DNA from: Phycisphaera sp.
Lineage (GTDB): Bacteria > Planctomycetota > Phycisphaerae > Phycisphaerales > UBA1924
Direction: 5' to 3'
DNA: 64,000 nucleotides
Assembly (NCBI GenBank): GCA_003712165.1
Contig: RHLH01000001.1
Span: 1,957,575-2,021,574, forward strand
Positions 1-9,179 of this stretch are shown here, piece by piece. Position 1 is the stretch's first letter. Every line of letters starts with the position of its first letter. The translations under genes and the position numbers were made by a program. A model generated the notes under the pieces. That model ran no database searches, had not been told where the DNA came from, and saw only the letters and a list, made by a program, of their open reading frames with translations.

Positions 1-544
1 CTTCCTGCTCGACCATGGCTTCCGACCCGCCGTAGAAGTCGCAGATGAAGAGGCCGTCGTCGTCGAGCGAGTCGAGGACCGACTTGAAGTAGGCCCTGAT
101 CTCGTCTCGCTTCTGGAAAATCCAGTAGCTGAAGTTCATCGCGAGGACGATGTCGGCCCCCATTGCCTCCTGGCCGGGATCGCGGACATCCTCCTGTAGC
201 AGGGTGATCCGGCTCGCCCCGTCGCCCTCGAGCTTTGAGAGGTTGTGCTCCCGCCCCCATTCGAGGGTGGGTCCGTCAAGATCGACCCCCACACCGCGGT
301 TGGATTCGCGGCGGCTGAGCCACTCGCAGGTGGTGGCGGCGGTCCCGCAGAAGTCCTCGCGGAGGAAGCTGGCATGCTTGCCCCGGAGGGTCTTGTAGGT
401 CTCGTCCACGAAGTCGATTTCCGATTCCACGTTCTGGACGGAGAGCTGGTAGAGCATGTGGCGGTCCGCGGTCGCGGCCGTGTACTTGAGAATCTTGTTT
501 TTATTCTTGCCCTTGGGCTTGGTCGGCTTGGTGATAGTCGGCAT
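1..544 (-). CDS. Class I SAM-dependent methyltransferase (3' end outside window)
   Basis: The frame opens at the ATG complementary to 542-544 and stays open for about 181 codons to the left edge, so the C terminus is missing. The N terminus is Lys-rich (KPTKPKGKNKNK). The following segments fit a Rossmann-fold methyltransferase: LREDFCGTA, then RGVGVDLDG with the acidic residue expected to bind the SAM ribose, then ADIVLAMNFSYWIF and GLFICDFYGG as later core strands. The substrate cannot be told. It is transcribed away from the UDP-glucose dehydrogenase gene, with about 150 bp of shared upstream DNA. Family assignment is from motifs only. Confidence 0.72.
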   Translation of the reverse strand, partial: MPTITKPTKPKGKNKNKILKYTAATADRHMLYQLSVQNVESEIDFVDETYKTLRGKHASFLREDFCGTAATTCEWLSRRESNRGVGVDLDGPTLEWGREHNLSKLEGDGASRITLLQEDVRDPGQEAMGADIVLAMNFSYWIFQKRDEIRAYFKSVLDSLDDDGLFICDFYGGSEAMVEQE

Positions 545-696
545 GCCGGAGTCTAGGTCCGCATCGGGCTGATTGTGGCTCAGAAAGGCGGTCTGGGGCA
601 AGGTTCTCTGTGATTTGGACGATCTATAGTCCATAACTTGGCCCATCGGAAGGGCCTGTGTATACAGCTAAACCTCTCCCTCAGGAGTCTGTTCAG

Positions 697-2043
697 ATGA
701 AGCTCACGATGGTTGGCACCGGGTACGTCGGTCTTGTGACAGGCGTTTGTTTCGCCGAGACCGGCAACGACGTCATGTGTCTCGACGTCGACGAGAGCAA
801 GATCGAGAAGCTCAAGCAGAACATCTGCCCGATCTACGAGCCGGGCCTGACGGAGATGATGGAGCGCAACTACAAGGCTGGCCGCCTCACCTATACCACC
901 GATCCCAAGACTGCCTACGTTGACGCGGACATGATCTTCATCTGTGTTGGTACTCCCTCGGATGAGAAGGGCCACACCAACCTGCAGTACATCAACTCCG
1001 CGGCGGATGATATCGCCGACGCGATCAAGGCGCTTGGCCCCAACCAGACGCCCAAGGTTGTCGTTGTGAAGTCAACCGTTCCTGTTGGCACCACGTTTCA
1101 TGTGCGTGACAGAATCCGTGAGCGCGTCGGACCGGATATCCCCTTCAGTGTCGCCGACAACCCCGAGTTCCTGAAGGAAGGCGATGCGATCATCGACTTC
1201 ATGAAGCCCGACCGCGTTGTTGTCGGTGTTGAGGACGAACGCACGGGCGAGATGTTCAAGGATCTCTACGACCCCTTCGTGCGCAACGGTCACCCCATCT
1301 TCATCATGGACGTGCCGAGCGCTGAGATGGTGAAGTACTCGGCCAACAACTTCCTGGCCACAAAAATCTCGTTCATCAACGAGATGGCAAACCTCTGCGA
1401 GGCCTACGGCGCCGACATCAACCGCGTCCGTGAGGGCATGTGCTCCGACTCGCGCGTCGGGCATCACTTCCTCTACCCGGGGCTCGGCTACGGCGGCTCC
1501 TGCTTCCCCAAGGACACGCTCGCCTGCATCATGATGGGCGACAAGGCGGGCGTCACCACGCAGCTTTCCAACGCTGTCCACGGCACGAACCAGCGCCAGC
1601 GCAACCTCTTCTTCAAGAAGATTCTCAAGCACTTCGGCGGCGAGATGGGCCTCAACGGCAAGACCTTCGCCTTCTGGGGCCTGGCGTTCAAGCCCCGCAC
1701 CGACGACATCCGTGAGGCACCGGCCCTCACGCTCGTCCGCAAGTCGCTCGGCTACGGCGTGACCTGCCGGGGCTTCGACCCGGTCGCGATGGAGAATGTC
1801 GGCGTCGAGATGGGCGACACGATCAGCCTCCACGACGATATCTACGAGACCGCCAAGGGTGCGGACGCGCTGATCATCGCGACCGACTGGGACGAGTTCA
1901 AGCAGCCCGATTTCGAAAAGCTGGCGTCTGTTATGAATGGGAAGGTCATCTTCGACGGCCGGAACCTGTACCGCCGCCAGCAGATGGGCCAGCTCGGGTT
2001 CCACTACTACTCGGTCGGCCGCCAGCCTGTGCTGCCCAGCTGA
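697..2043 (+). CDS. ugd: UDP-glucose 6-dehydrogenase
   Basis: Oxidises UDP-glucose to UDP-glucuronate with two NAD+, supplying uronic-acid precursors for polysaccharides; cytoplasmic. The 448-residue product is normal length for the UDP-glucose/GDP-mannose dehydrogenase family. It opens with the NAD-binding GTGYVGLVTG loop and carries the catalytic-cysteine motif GLGYGGSCFPKD (Cys269). The C-terminal UDP-binding domain contains FWGLAFKPRTDDIREAP. A longer frame begins with GTG at 658, but AGGAG at 683-687 lies nine bases before ATG 697 and the Rossmann motif begins right after it, so 697 is chosen. A terminator-like hairpin follows the stop. Confidence 0.96.
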   Translation: MKLTMVGTGYVGLVTGVCFAETGNDVMCLDVDESKIEKLKQNICPIYEPGLTEMMERNYKAGRLTYTTDPKTAYVDADMIFICVGTPSDEKGHTNLQYINSAADDIADAIKALGPNQTPKVVVVKSTVPVGTTFHVRDRIRERVGPDIPFSVADNPEFLKEGDAIIDFMKPDRVVVGVEDERTGEMFKDLYDPFVRNGHPIFIMDVPSAEMVKYSANNFLATKISFINEMANLCEAYGADINRVREGMCSDSRVGHHFLYPGLGYGGSCFPKDTLACIMMGDKAGVTTQLSNAVHGTNQRQRNLFFKKILKHFGGEMGLNGKTFAFWGLAFKPRTDDIREAPALTLVRKSLGYGVTCRGFDPVAMENVGVEMGDTISLHDDIYETAKGADALIIATDWDEFKQPDFEKLASVMNGKVIFDGRNLYRRQQMGQLGFHYYSVGRQPVLPS

Positions 2044-2070
2044 GTGTGATCGACAATTTGGAGTTCAAAC

Positions 2071-2097
2071 GCCCCTCGCACCCGCGGGGGGTTTTTT
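2071..2097 (+). terminator. Rho-independent terminator candidate after ugd
   Basis: A C-run (72-75) faces a G-run (86-91) across a short loop and is followed directly by six T residues (2092-2097), about 30 bases after the ugd stop. This is a reasonable intrinsic terminator for ugd. Confidence 0.65.
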
Positions 2098-2124
2098 GTG
2101 TGCCCATGAACTAGAATCTCCCCC

Positions 2125-2679
2125 ATGCCTGACCGTCTCTTCAGACTCTACCAGCGCAAGCGCATCATCAACATCAACGCGAACATCGTCGCCTCTGGGC
2201 TGATCTCGACGTTCATCGTCATGGGCTTGCTCTGGCTCATCAAGGATGTCATCGGGACCAACTGGCCCACGTGGGCGTACACCGCGTTCAGCGGCGTCGC
2301 GGACCTCGTGCTCGATGTGGGCGCGTTCGCGGGGCTGCACTGGGTGGCCAACCACTGGAGGCCGCTCGCTGGTCGGACGGACGAAGAGCACGCGAAGCTC
2401 CACGCGCCGGCGCCGGACATCGTGGCGGATACGACGAGGCTTCAGTTCGAGCGAGCCGCGATCAGCCCGCTGTATTACATCATCGCGATCGCGGCCACCG
2501 AGGCCCTCCAGCAGCACTGGGGTTGGCACCCGGCCTGGGCCGTCGCGCTGGCGTACCCGGCGGGGCTGGCGGTGACACGGACCATCCATACTTTCTGGGG
2601 GCTCAAGTCGGGCACCTACATCGACCACCACAAACGTTTCCACGACGACAGCGACCGTACCAAACGCGGCAGCGACTGA
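2125..2679 (+). CDS. Small membrane protein of unknown function
   Basis: A 184-residue protein with a basic N terminus (RLYQRKRI) and about four hydrophobic stretches: residues 19-39, about 52-72, about 112-128 and about 136-152. The loop at about residues 78-110 and the His-rich C terminus (DHHKRFHDD) are hydrophilic, suggesting an integral inner-membrane protein. I do not recognise the family. It sits between ugd and asnB on the same strand, only 22 bp before asnB, so the two may be co-transcribed, but no functional link is evident. The start is the first ATG; no clear Shine-Dalgarno sequence is visible. Confidence 0.7.
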   Translation: MPDRLFRLYQRKRIININANIVASGLISTFIVMGLLWLIKDVIGTNWPTWAYTAFSGVADLVLDVGAFAGLHWVANHWRPLAGRTDEEHAKLHAPAPDIVADTTRLQFERAAISPLYYIIAIAATEALQQHWGWHPAWAVALAYPAGLAVTRTIHTFWGLKSGTYIDHHKRFHDDSDRTKRGSD

Positions 2680-2701
2680 GTACTCCCACTACCCTCCCAC
2701 T

Positions 2702-4741
2702 ATGTGCGGTATCGCGGGCATTATCCGAATACACGACCCGAAGGACGGCGCCCCGCCGACGCACCCCGATGCCATCCCCGAGGCATGGCTCGACACGCTC
2801 GATAAGTCCATCAAGCACCGAGGTCCGGACGGCGCCGGCAGGTTCCGCGACCGCGCCACGCGCGACGACGGCACGATCGTCGATGTCGCGCTCGTCCACC
2901 GGCGCCTGAGCATCATCGACCACGAGGGCGGCCACCAGCCCATGGTTCACGACGGCAAGCGGCTACGCCCCGACCTGACTTATCAGCCGGGTGAAACGCC
3001 GATCGTCGCGAGTGAGATTGAACCGGACCTGCCGTTGGTCGCGGTGGTGTTCAATGGGTGCATTTACAACCACCGGGAGTTGCGTAGGGGGCTTGAGGCG
3101 AAGGGGCATGTGTTCGAGACTGATCACTCGGATACTGAAGTGTTGGTGCATGGGTGGAGAGAGTGGGATGTAGCCACATCAGATCATGTCGATGGGATGC
3201 ATGCTGTGATTGCATGGGACCGTGCTACCGGCCAAATCGGAACGGGACGAGACCTTGCAGGCGAAAAGCCGCTTGTGATGAGGTATCTGCATGATAAAGC
3301 AATTATTCGTCTATTCTCTTCGACTGCATCTGGGCTTATTTTGAACGATCCTCACGAGCCCTTCAGTGTTTCAGGTAAGCCAATCGATGAGTTGAGCTAC
3401 TTGCTCCGGACTGGAAGTTCAAACACATACTTAAATGACGTGTTCCCAGAGTACAGAGGTTCTTGGTCTCTTCGTCCACCAATCCCACATCGAAACGCAC
3501 GAAAGCCTGATTCTCGGATTGCACACAAGTACCTCTTGCGGCAGTCATCATCTCATCATCAACACAGAATTAACCGTGGTACACGCCCTCGGCTGAGTTC
3601 ACTGGGACGCACAGATCGAATCATCGTGAATGCAGTGACCTCCCGCCTCGAAGCCGACGTCCCACTCGGCATCTTTCTCTCGGGCGGCATCGACTCGGGG
3701 CTCATCGCCGCCATCGCTAAAGAGCATCAGTCCGACATCAATACCTTCACTGTGCGTATGCCCGACAAGCAATTCGACGAGTCAGAGGCCGCAGCTGAGA
3801 CCGCCAAACATCTAGGCACAGATCACCACACACTCGAATGCGACCCGCACCCGGCCGAGGATCTCGTGCACCTGATCCAGCAACTTGGGTTGCCATTCGG
3901 TGACAGCTCACTGCTCCCGACGTACTGGGTCAGCAAAGCCGCTCGAGAGCACGTCAAGGTCGCGCTCGCCGGCGATGGGGGCGACGAGCTCTTTGGTGGC
4001 TATAGAAGGCACACCATCGCACCGAAACTCAACCGATACCACAGACTGCTCAAGCTGATTCCATCTAGCCTGCTCGACCGGCGCACGCCAGGTTCCAGAG
4101 GCGATTACCTCGCCCGTCTTGCAAACGCAGCCAAGCATGGCGGATACCCAGAATTACTCGCGATCTTCCAGACGCCCGATCTCACGGAGCTAATCTGCGA
4201 GCCTGTACGATCGCACTATACAACCAATACTGATCCGCTCCGCTACGACTTCGACAACTACCTCCCCAATGACCTGCTCCGAAAGACGGACACCGCCTCG
4301 ATGGCCGTCGGCCTTGAAGTCCGTGCGCCGTTCCTTGCGAGAGAGTTGGTCGAGGCCGCGCTGCGCACGCCGCTGGATATCCTCATGCCCAAAGGCGAAC
4401 GCAAGGGCCTGCTCAAGCAGGTCGCGCGCAGATACCTGCCCGACCGCATCGTCGATCGGCCCAAGCAGGGCTTTGCGATCCCGATCGGCGAGTGGTTCCG
4501 AACGGACTACGGGTCAATGCGGACGCTGCTGTACGACCATCTCGTGTCACGTGACCCGTTCCCGGGGCTTGCCGAGGCCGGGGTGAGCATCAACATGGGC
4601 TTCGTCCGCAGGATGCTCCGCGAGCACGACGCGGCAGGTGAGAAATCGATCAACCCTTGGCACGGCCGGGACCATTCACAGAGGCTCTATATGCTGCTGG
4701 TTCTTTCCATCTGGGCGAAGTGGCTGAAATCGATCAGCTAA
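2702..4741 (+). CDS. asnB: Asparagine synthetase (glutamine-hydrolysing)
   Basis: Transfers glutamine amide nitrogen to aspartate, or to a related acyl acceptor, using ATP. The protein starts MCGIAGI, placing the class II glutaminase nucleophile at Cys2 after Met removal. HRRLSIID and FNGCIYNHRELR are glutaminase signatures, with Cys where Glu is usual in FNGEIYNH. The synthetase half has the PP-loop LSGGIDSG at about residue 327, then AGDGGDELFGGY and RKTDTASMAVGLEVRAPFL. At 679 residues it is somewhat longer than a typical AsnB, owing to a divergent stretch at residues 160-310. That stretch (about 3170-3620) is visibly AT-richer than its flanks. Such enzymes often serve exopolysaccharide loci, but this is not shown here. 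Confidence 0.92.
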   Translation: MCGIAGIIRIHDPKDGAPPTHPDAIPEAWLDTLDKSIKHRGPDGAGRFRDRATRDDGTIVDVALVHRRLSIIDHEGGHQPMVHDGKRLRPDLTYQPGETPIVASEIEPDLPLVAVVFNGCIYNHRELRRGLEAKGHVFETDHSDTEVLVHGWREWDVATSDHVDGMHAVIAWDRATGQIGTGRDLAGEKPLVMRYLHDKAIIRLFSSTASGLILNDPHEPFSVSGKPIDELSYLLRTGSSNTYLNDVFPEYRGSWSLRPPIPHRNARKPDSRIAHKYLLRQSSSHHQHRINRGTRPRLSSLGRTDRIIVNAVTSRLEADVPLGIFLSGGIDSGLIAAIAKEHQSDINTFTVRMPDKQFDESEAAAETAKHLGTDHHTLECDPHPAEDLVHLIQQLGLPFGDSSLLPTYWVSKAAREHVKVALAGDGGDELFGGYRRHTIAPKLNRYHRLLKLIPSSLLDRRTPGSRGDYLARLANAAKHGGYPELLAIFQTPDLTELICEPVRSHYTTNTDPLRYDFDNYLPNDLLRKTDTASMAVGLEVRAPFLARELVEAALRTPLDILMPKGERKGLLKQVARRYLPDRIVDRPKQGFAIPIGEWFRTDYGSMRTLLYDHLVSRDPFPGLAEAGVSINMGFVRRMLREHDAAGEKSINPWHGRDHSQRLYMLLVLSIWAKWLKSIS

Positions 4742-4750
4742 GATGCTTGC

Positions 4751-5221
4751 ATGAACGCACTCGAGAAACTCCGGCAGGTCGTTGACGACATCAAGGCCAA
4801 CACCGACCCGATGAAGCTGCAGGCCAACTGGGATCTGGCGGTTCGGCTCGTGTCGCGTTTCCCGGTCGACCAGGACGCCGCGATGGAGGCGTACAAGGCC
4901 AAGGACGCGGATGCGTTCGATGCGATCGTGACCGCGGTCGAGAACCCCGCCAAGCCAGACGAACCCGAGGCGGACATCGAGGTCACGCACGAGATGCGCG
5001 AGGCGCTCAAGGCGTTCCGTAAGAGGCTGAAGCTCACGAGGCTCGATGACGAGTCACGCCTGGGCAGCAACAAGCTTTCGGGTGGGCTCAAGTCCGACAT
5101 CGACGCGATCATCCCGCCCAAGGACTACCCGGACCAGATTTGGAAGGATCTCGCCAGGCTCGGGGTGCTCAATCACACGGGGCAGGGTTTCTATCAGCTT
5201 GTCGATGGCGCCTCGCTCTGA
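4751..5221 (+). CDS. Hypothetical protein, 156 residues
   Basis: Predicted soluble, strongly charged and probably mainly helical, with no signal peptide or membrane segment. The N-terminal half (about residues 1-80) is acidic and ends in a Pro/Glu linker (PAKPDEPEADIE). The C-terminal half (about 85-156) ends in a compact segment with DIDAIIPPKDYPDQIW and a GQGFYQL-like strand that might be a small winged-helix-like fold. I do not recognise the family. It begins 10 bp after asnB and its 3' end overlaps the converging SDR gene by 28 bp. Confidence 0.65.
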   Translation: MNALEKLRQVVDDIKANTDPMKLQANWDLAVRLVSRFPVDQDAAMEAYKAKDADAFDAIVTAVENPAKPDEPEADIEVTHEMREALKAFRKRLKLTRLDDESRLGSNKLSGGLKSDIDAIIPPKDYPDQIWKDLARLGVLNHTGQGFYQLVDGASL

Positions 5222-6009
5222 CGCCTGCGGTTTCGCCTCATTTGGTTCAAATCGATGAGCCACGCCGCGTAGGTGTGTGCGAACCGCACAAGTCTTGCGT
5301 GAGCGGTCACGATGACGAATCGCTTGTTGCCTCGGATCGCACTCACAACGCGTTTGGCAACAAGATCGGGCGAAACGGCGAGCCGCTTTGGCATTTCGCG
5401 GTGGGTGGATGACCGCCCCTCTGCTTTGGCGGTGTCGAGGATGTTGCTCTGCACGAGTCCGGGGCAGATGACTGAGACTCCGATCGCGGGAGACAGTTCC
5501 TGGCGGAGCACGAGGCTCATGCCCACGAGGCCGTGCTTGCTTGCGCAATACGCGGCCAAGTTCCGCTGTGGGACGAGCCCGAGCATGCTGGAGATGTTCA
5601 CGATGTGCCCGCCTGCGTTTTCACGCATGCCTGGGAGCAGCCCGCTGATGAGCCTGGCGGGCGCGTCGAGGTTCACACTCATGAGTCTCGACCATTCGCT
5701 GGCTGGCATCTTGTCGTAAGGGTCATACCAGAGCGTGCCCGCGTTGTTGATAAGGATGTCAGGCGCCCGATCTGCGAGGAGCGTGCTACAGAGGGCGTCG
5801 ATCGCCGACGGGTCACCGAGATCACACGTGTGTATGGCAACCGAACCACCTGAACCGCTGAGTTCGGTCTGTGCGCGTTCAAGGCCCTCGGCATCGAGAT
5901 CGACCAGACACAGGTCGCATCCTTCTCGCGCCAAGGCGTGAGCTGTTGCCAGGCCGATCCCGGACGCGGCACCGGTCACGACCACCAGTTTCCCCCTGAG
6001 TTCTTTCAT
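5194..6009 (-). CDS. SDR-family NAD(P)-dependent oxidoreductase
   Basis: A 271-residue classical short-chain dehydrogenase that reduces or oxidises a carbonyl or hydroxyl group with NAD(P). It shows the cofactor motif TGAASGIG (residues 12-19), NNAG (88-91), the catalytic Ser in NISSM (about 140) and YCASK with Tyr154 and Lys158. The Asp at the end of the second strand (LVDLD) suggests NAD(H) preference. The basic C-terminal tail (RRNRRRQ) is unusual. It is the last gene of a six-gene minus-strand run, 11 bp after the TIM-barrel gene, so it is probably part of the sugar-oxidation operon. Unlike its neighbours it has no export signal. The substrate is unknown. Confidence 0.88.
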   Translation of the reverse strand: MKELRGKLVVVTGAASGIGLATAHALAREGCDLCLVDLDAEGLERAQTELSGSGGSVAIHTCDLGDPSAIDALCSTLLADRAPDILINNAGTLWYDPYDKMPASEWSRLMSVNLDAPARLISGLLPGMRENAGGHIVNISSMLGLVPQRNLAAYCASKHGLVGMSLVLRQELSPAIGVSVICPGLVQSNILDTAKAEGRSSTHREMPKRLAVSPDLVAKRVVSAIRGNKRFVIVTAHARLVRFAHTYAAWLIDLNQMRRNRRRQSEAPSTS

Positions 6010-6020
6010 CCGCCCGCTCT

Positions 6021-6941
6021 TTACGCACTGCCTGGATCGCAGGAGCGGTACGCATCGATCACGGCGCGTTCACCAGCCTTGTCGGGCCTGCTGTTGCCGT
6101 GCTCCATGCCCATGATGCCCGCGAAGCCCTTGTTCTGGATATGCCTGAATACGTTGTCGTAGTTGATCTCGCCCGTGGTTGGCTCGTTGCGTCCGGGGTT
6201 GTCGCCGATCTGGAAGTAACCGATCTCGTCCCATGCGCGATCGATGTTGGGGATCAAGTTTCCTTCGGTGATCTGCTGGTGATAGATATCGCACAATATC
6301 TTGCACGAGGGCGAGTTGACCGCCCTGCATATCTCGTACGCGTGCGACATCTTGGCCAGCAGCATGTTCGGGTGATTCCTCGGGTTCAGAGGCTCCAGCA
6401 CCATCACAAGGTTATGAGACTCGAGCACTTTCGCCCCGGCACGCAGCTGCTCGATCGCGTACGCCGATTGGTACTCGAAATCGATCCGCTGGTGACGCGT
6501 GCCTGGCACGACGGTCATCCATTTCGCGTTGACACGCTTGGCGACTTCGACGGCGTTCTCACACGCCTTGACGAAGTTGTCCATATCTTCCTGCTTGCCC
6601 TGACTGAACGTCGGGCCCCATGCGGAGTCGGGGTTGAGCACGAACACACCCATCCGGATGCCGAGCCTGCTCATCGCGTCGGCGATGCGTTCCTGGTCCT
6701 CGACACTCCGACCGGACATCCCGTTGTCTTCCCAGGCAGTGAAGCCCTCGTCCGCGGCGAACTGAAGCTGCGCAACGAGATCATCGCCTGCATGATGCCT
6801 GAACATTCCGAAGTGCGGCGCAAAGTGCATCGAAAACTGGCTCGTTGAGTCGGCTGGCTGCCGTGTCATCGCCTTGGCTGACAGGGCTGCGGACGAAGCA
6901 ACAACACCACCGGCCGCCGAAATGAAAGTTCGTCGTTGCAT
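6021..6941 (-). CDS. Tat-exported TIM-barrel isomerase, hydroxypyruvate-isomerase-like
   Basis: A 306-residue protein of the xylose-isomerase-like TIM-barrel superfamily, closest by eye to hydroxypyruvate isomerases: VVLEPLNPRNHP-like, CKILCDIYHQQ and YFQIGDNPGRNEP contain the expected metal-binding Glu, Asp, His and substrate-site residues. The N terminus MQRRTFISAAGG is a Tat-type signal, so the enzyme should act outside the cytoplasm. A good GGAG lies eight bases before the ATG. It lies between a Gfo/Idh dehydrogenase (16 bp upstream) and an SDR gene, fitting a role in rearranging an oxidised sugar. The specific substrate cannot be inferred. Confidence 0.85.
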   Translation of the reverse strand: MQRRTFISAAGGVVASSAALSAKAMTRQPADSTSQFSMHFAPHFGMFRHHAGDDLVAQLQFAADEGFTAWEDNGMSGRSVEDQERIADAMSRLGIRMGVFVLNPDSAWGPTFSQGKQEDMDNFVKACENAVEVAKRVNAKWMTVVPGTRHQRIDFEYQSAYAIEQLRAGAKVLESHNLVMVLEPLNPRNHPNMLLAKMSHAYEICRAVNSPSCKILCDIYHQQITEGNLIPNIDRAWDEIGYFQIGDNPGRNEPTTGEINYDNVFRHIQNKGFAGIMGMEHGNSRPDKAGERAVIDAYRSCDPGSA

Positions 6942-6957
6942 GGTCTTACTCCGGTGT

Positions 6958-8241
6958 TCAGACGAGAGGCGTCGAGCCTGGTGATGGTACCGGGTTTACA
7001 GCGAGGTTGCCGAACTCGTATGACGCGGGTGAGAGATCGAGGGAGGAGTTCATTGCCTGCTCCCACGTCACCTGCTTGCCCGTGTAGGCACTCATCCGAC
7101 CCATGACCGCGGTCAGTGTGCTCTCGGCGACCCGCTTGGCCTCATTGAGGTACGCGCCATCGCCCCTGATCGAAGCGACGAGGTCCTTGTGCTCCAGCAT
7201 GTACGGGCTCGGGTTCTCCGCATCGAATCGCCAGCTGTTCTTTCCTTCGATCACCGCGAAGCCCGGGCGGGAGACGCTCGTTCCCTTGGTGCCTCGCAGG
7301 ACTTCTTCGACACGCCCTGCGCAGCCGTCGATCTGCCTGCACATGCTCATGCAGCTCGAGCCGTCGGCGTACTCGAACTCGATCGCGAAGTGATCGAAGA
7401 TGTTGCCGTACTTCTCTGCGGTGCGGACCTGACGCCCGCCCATCCCCATCGCCTTGACTGGCGGGCCGCCCTTGGCCCAGTTGACGACATCGATGTTGTG
7501 GATGTGCTGCTCGCAGATGTGATCGCCCGAGAGCCAGCAGAAATACAGCCAGTTTCGGCACTGCCACTCCATGTCGGTGTATTCGGGCTTGCGGTCGTGG
7601 ACCCAGAGCCCACCCTGATTCCAGTAGCACTGTGCACCGACGATGTCACCGAGCTCGCCGTTCTGTACACGCTCCATCAAGGCGAGATACGAGGTTTCGT
7701 GCCTCCGCTGGGTACCGGCGACAACCGAGAGCTTCTGTGCCTGCGCCCTCTCGGCTGCCTCGATCACCGTACGTACGCCAGCTGGATCGACCGCGACCGG
7801 CTTCTCCATGAAGACGTGCTTGCCGGCTTCGATCGCGGCCCGAAAATGGATCGGCCTGAACCCCGGGGGCGTCGCGAGAACGACGTAGTCGATGTCGTTC
7901 ACGGCGAGCAGCTTCTGATAGGCATCAAAGCCTGTGAAGCAGTGCGCATCATCGATCGAGACTCGCTGGCTCGCGTCTTCGCGTCCTTCGAGGTAGCCTC
8001 GCGAGCCGTTCAGTCGGTCCTCGAACAGATCTGCGAGCGCGACGATCTTCGTTGAAGGGTGCGCCTCGATCGCGTTGGCGGCAGCCCCCGTGCCCCGACC
8101 ACCGCAACCGATGACACCCACTCGGATAGTGTCGTCCGCTCGGCGCACCGCGCCGGCGGCAAACGCTGGCGAGATGAGTGACCCCACGCCGATCGCTGCA
8201 CCGGCCTTGACCACGTCGCGTCTGTTCAATTTCGTTGTCAT
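6958..8241 (-). CDS. Gfo/Idh/MocA-family oxidoreductase, Tat-exported
   Basis: A 427-residue NAD(P)-dependent sugar dehydrogenase of the glucose-fructose oxidoreductase / inositol dehydrogenase family. The Tat signal NRRDVVKAGAAIG is followed by the Rossmann loop VIGCGGRGTGA and by the family signature HVFMEKPVAVD. The C-terminal beta-sheet domain follows. A longer frame extends 33 codons upstream, but ATG 8241 has a GGAG about seven bases upstream and starts the Tat signal directly, so it is chosen. This start lies one base after the upstream gene's stop, indicating tight translational linkage. Tat export is consistent with folding around a bound nucleotide before secretion. Confidence 0.9.
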   Translation of the reverse strand: MTTKLNRRDVVKAGAAIGVGSLISPAFAAGAVRRADDTIRVGVIGCGGRGTGAAANAIEAHPSTKIVALADLFEDRLNGSRGYLEGREDASQRVSIDDAHCFTGFDAYQKLLAVNDIDYVVLATPPGFRPIHFRAAIEAGKHVFMEKPVAVDPAGVRTVIEAAERAQAQKLSVVAGTQRRHETSYLALMERVQNGELGDIVGAQCYWNQGGLWVHDRKPEYTDMEWQCRNWLYFCWLSGDHICEQHIHNIDVVNWAKGGPPVKAMGMGGRQVRTAEKYGNIFDHFAIEFEYADGSSCMSMCRQIDGCAGRVEEVLRGTKGTSVSRPGFAVIEGKNSWRFDAENPSPYMLEHKDLVASIRGDGAYLNEAKRVAESTLTAVMGRMSAYTGKQVTWEQAMNSSLDLSPASYEFGNLAVNPVPSPGSTPLV

Positions 8242-8242
8242 C

Positions 8243-9169
8243 TCACGCTCCTTCAAACGCCAGCACCTGATCCATCCTGCGGGCAATGTCAGCGAGCCGT
8301 TCGGCTCCGCCGCCCCCGACCTCGGCAGAGGCCCAACCACGATAACCGATTCTGGTCAGCGACTCTCTGACAGCGGGCCAGTCGCAGTCTCCCTCGCCGA
8401 TCTCGACGCCGAACCCCTTCCAGAGACCCTCGTTATCCCGCTTGGATCTGCTGAACTCTTTGACATCGAGCTTGAGGACCCGGTCGCCGAGCGCATCGAT
8501 CCATTGCTCGGGCCAGCCGTAGTTGACGATGTTCCCGACATCGAAGTACCAGCCGACGTTCGGGCTCTCGAATTCATCGACATACCGAGCAGCCTCGAGC
8601 GGACTGAGCAGGAAGTTGTTCCACACATTCTCGAACGCGATCGCGACGCCAAGCTTCTCGGCCAGAGGGACGAGCTTGCCGATCTCCCGGATACTCAGCT
8701 TGTACGCGTCGGCGTAGCTCATGCCCTTGCGGACGACCGCGGGCACAACGAGGACCGTTGAGCCGCCAACCTTCTTGCAATCGCGGATCGCAGTCTCGAG
8801 CGCTGCTCGCCCCTCAGCGCGCACGCTCTCGTCAGGATGGTTGAAGGGCTTGCCCCAGTGAGCAGAGTCGACGACGCCCGGGATGAGAACGCCAACCGCA
8901 TCGCGGGCCTCGATGACCTCGTCTAGGTCGAGTCCACTCGGGCTGTCGAGCTCGACGCCGTCGAAGCCGGCTGCCTTGGCGAGTTCAAACTTCTCTCTGA
9001 CGTTCGAGCCCTCACCGATCATGCCGTACTTGAGCGACTTGAGGATCCTCGGGCCCGAGCCCTTCGGGTTCGCGCGCCATTGCTCTGGTTGCGCCGCCAC
9101 TCGGCCTGCGTGAGCAGCGACCCCCGCCGCGGCGGCTGTCAGCAGAAACGACCTGCGATCGATTGCCAT
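8243..9169 (-). CDS. Sugar phosphate isomerase/epimerase family TIM-barrel protein, Tat-exported
   Basis: A 308-residue xylose-isomerase-like TIM barrel. The N terminus MAIDRRSFLLTAAAAG is a Tat signal. Barrel motifs include FDGVELDSPSG, VAIAFENVWNNFL, NVGWYFDVGNIVNYG and LKLDVKEFSRSK, providing the Glu and Asp metal ligands typical of this superfamily. A frame starting six codons earlier exists, but AGGAG sits correctly before ATG 9169. It lies between two Gfo/Idh dehydrogenase genes, with gaps of 1 and 10 bp. That arrangement matches gene sets that oxidise sugars to 3-keto intermediates and then rearrange or cleave them. The exact reaction is an inference. Confidence 0.87.
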   Translation of the reverse strand: MAIDRRSFLLTAAAAGVAAHAGRVAAQPEQWRANPKGSGPRILKSLKYGMIGEGSNVREKFELAKAAGFDGVELDSPSGLDLDEVIEARDAVGVLIPGVVDSAHWGKPFNHPDESVRAEGRAALETAIRDCKKVGGSTVLVVPAVVRKGMSYADAYKLSIREIGKLVPLAEKLGVAIAFENVWNNFLLSPLEAARYVDEFESPNVGWYFDVGNIVNYGWPEQWIDALGDRVLKLDVKEFSRSKRDNEGLWKGFGVEIGEGDCDWPAVRESLTRIGYRGWASAEVGGGGAERLADIARRMDQVLAFEGA

Positions 9170-9179
9170 AGATCGCTCC

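Noticed and set aside
1072..2004. Long minus-strand open frame opposite ugd
   Set aside because: It is antisense to a highly conserved enzyme gene, has no recognisable motif, and arises from GC-rich codon bias.
6099..6848. Plus-strand frame opposite the hydroxypyruvate-isomerase-like gene
   Set aside because: Antisense to a well-supported Tat-exported enzyme; no motif.
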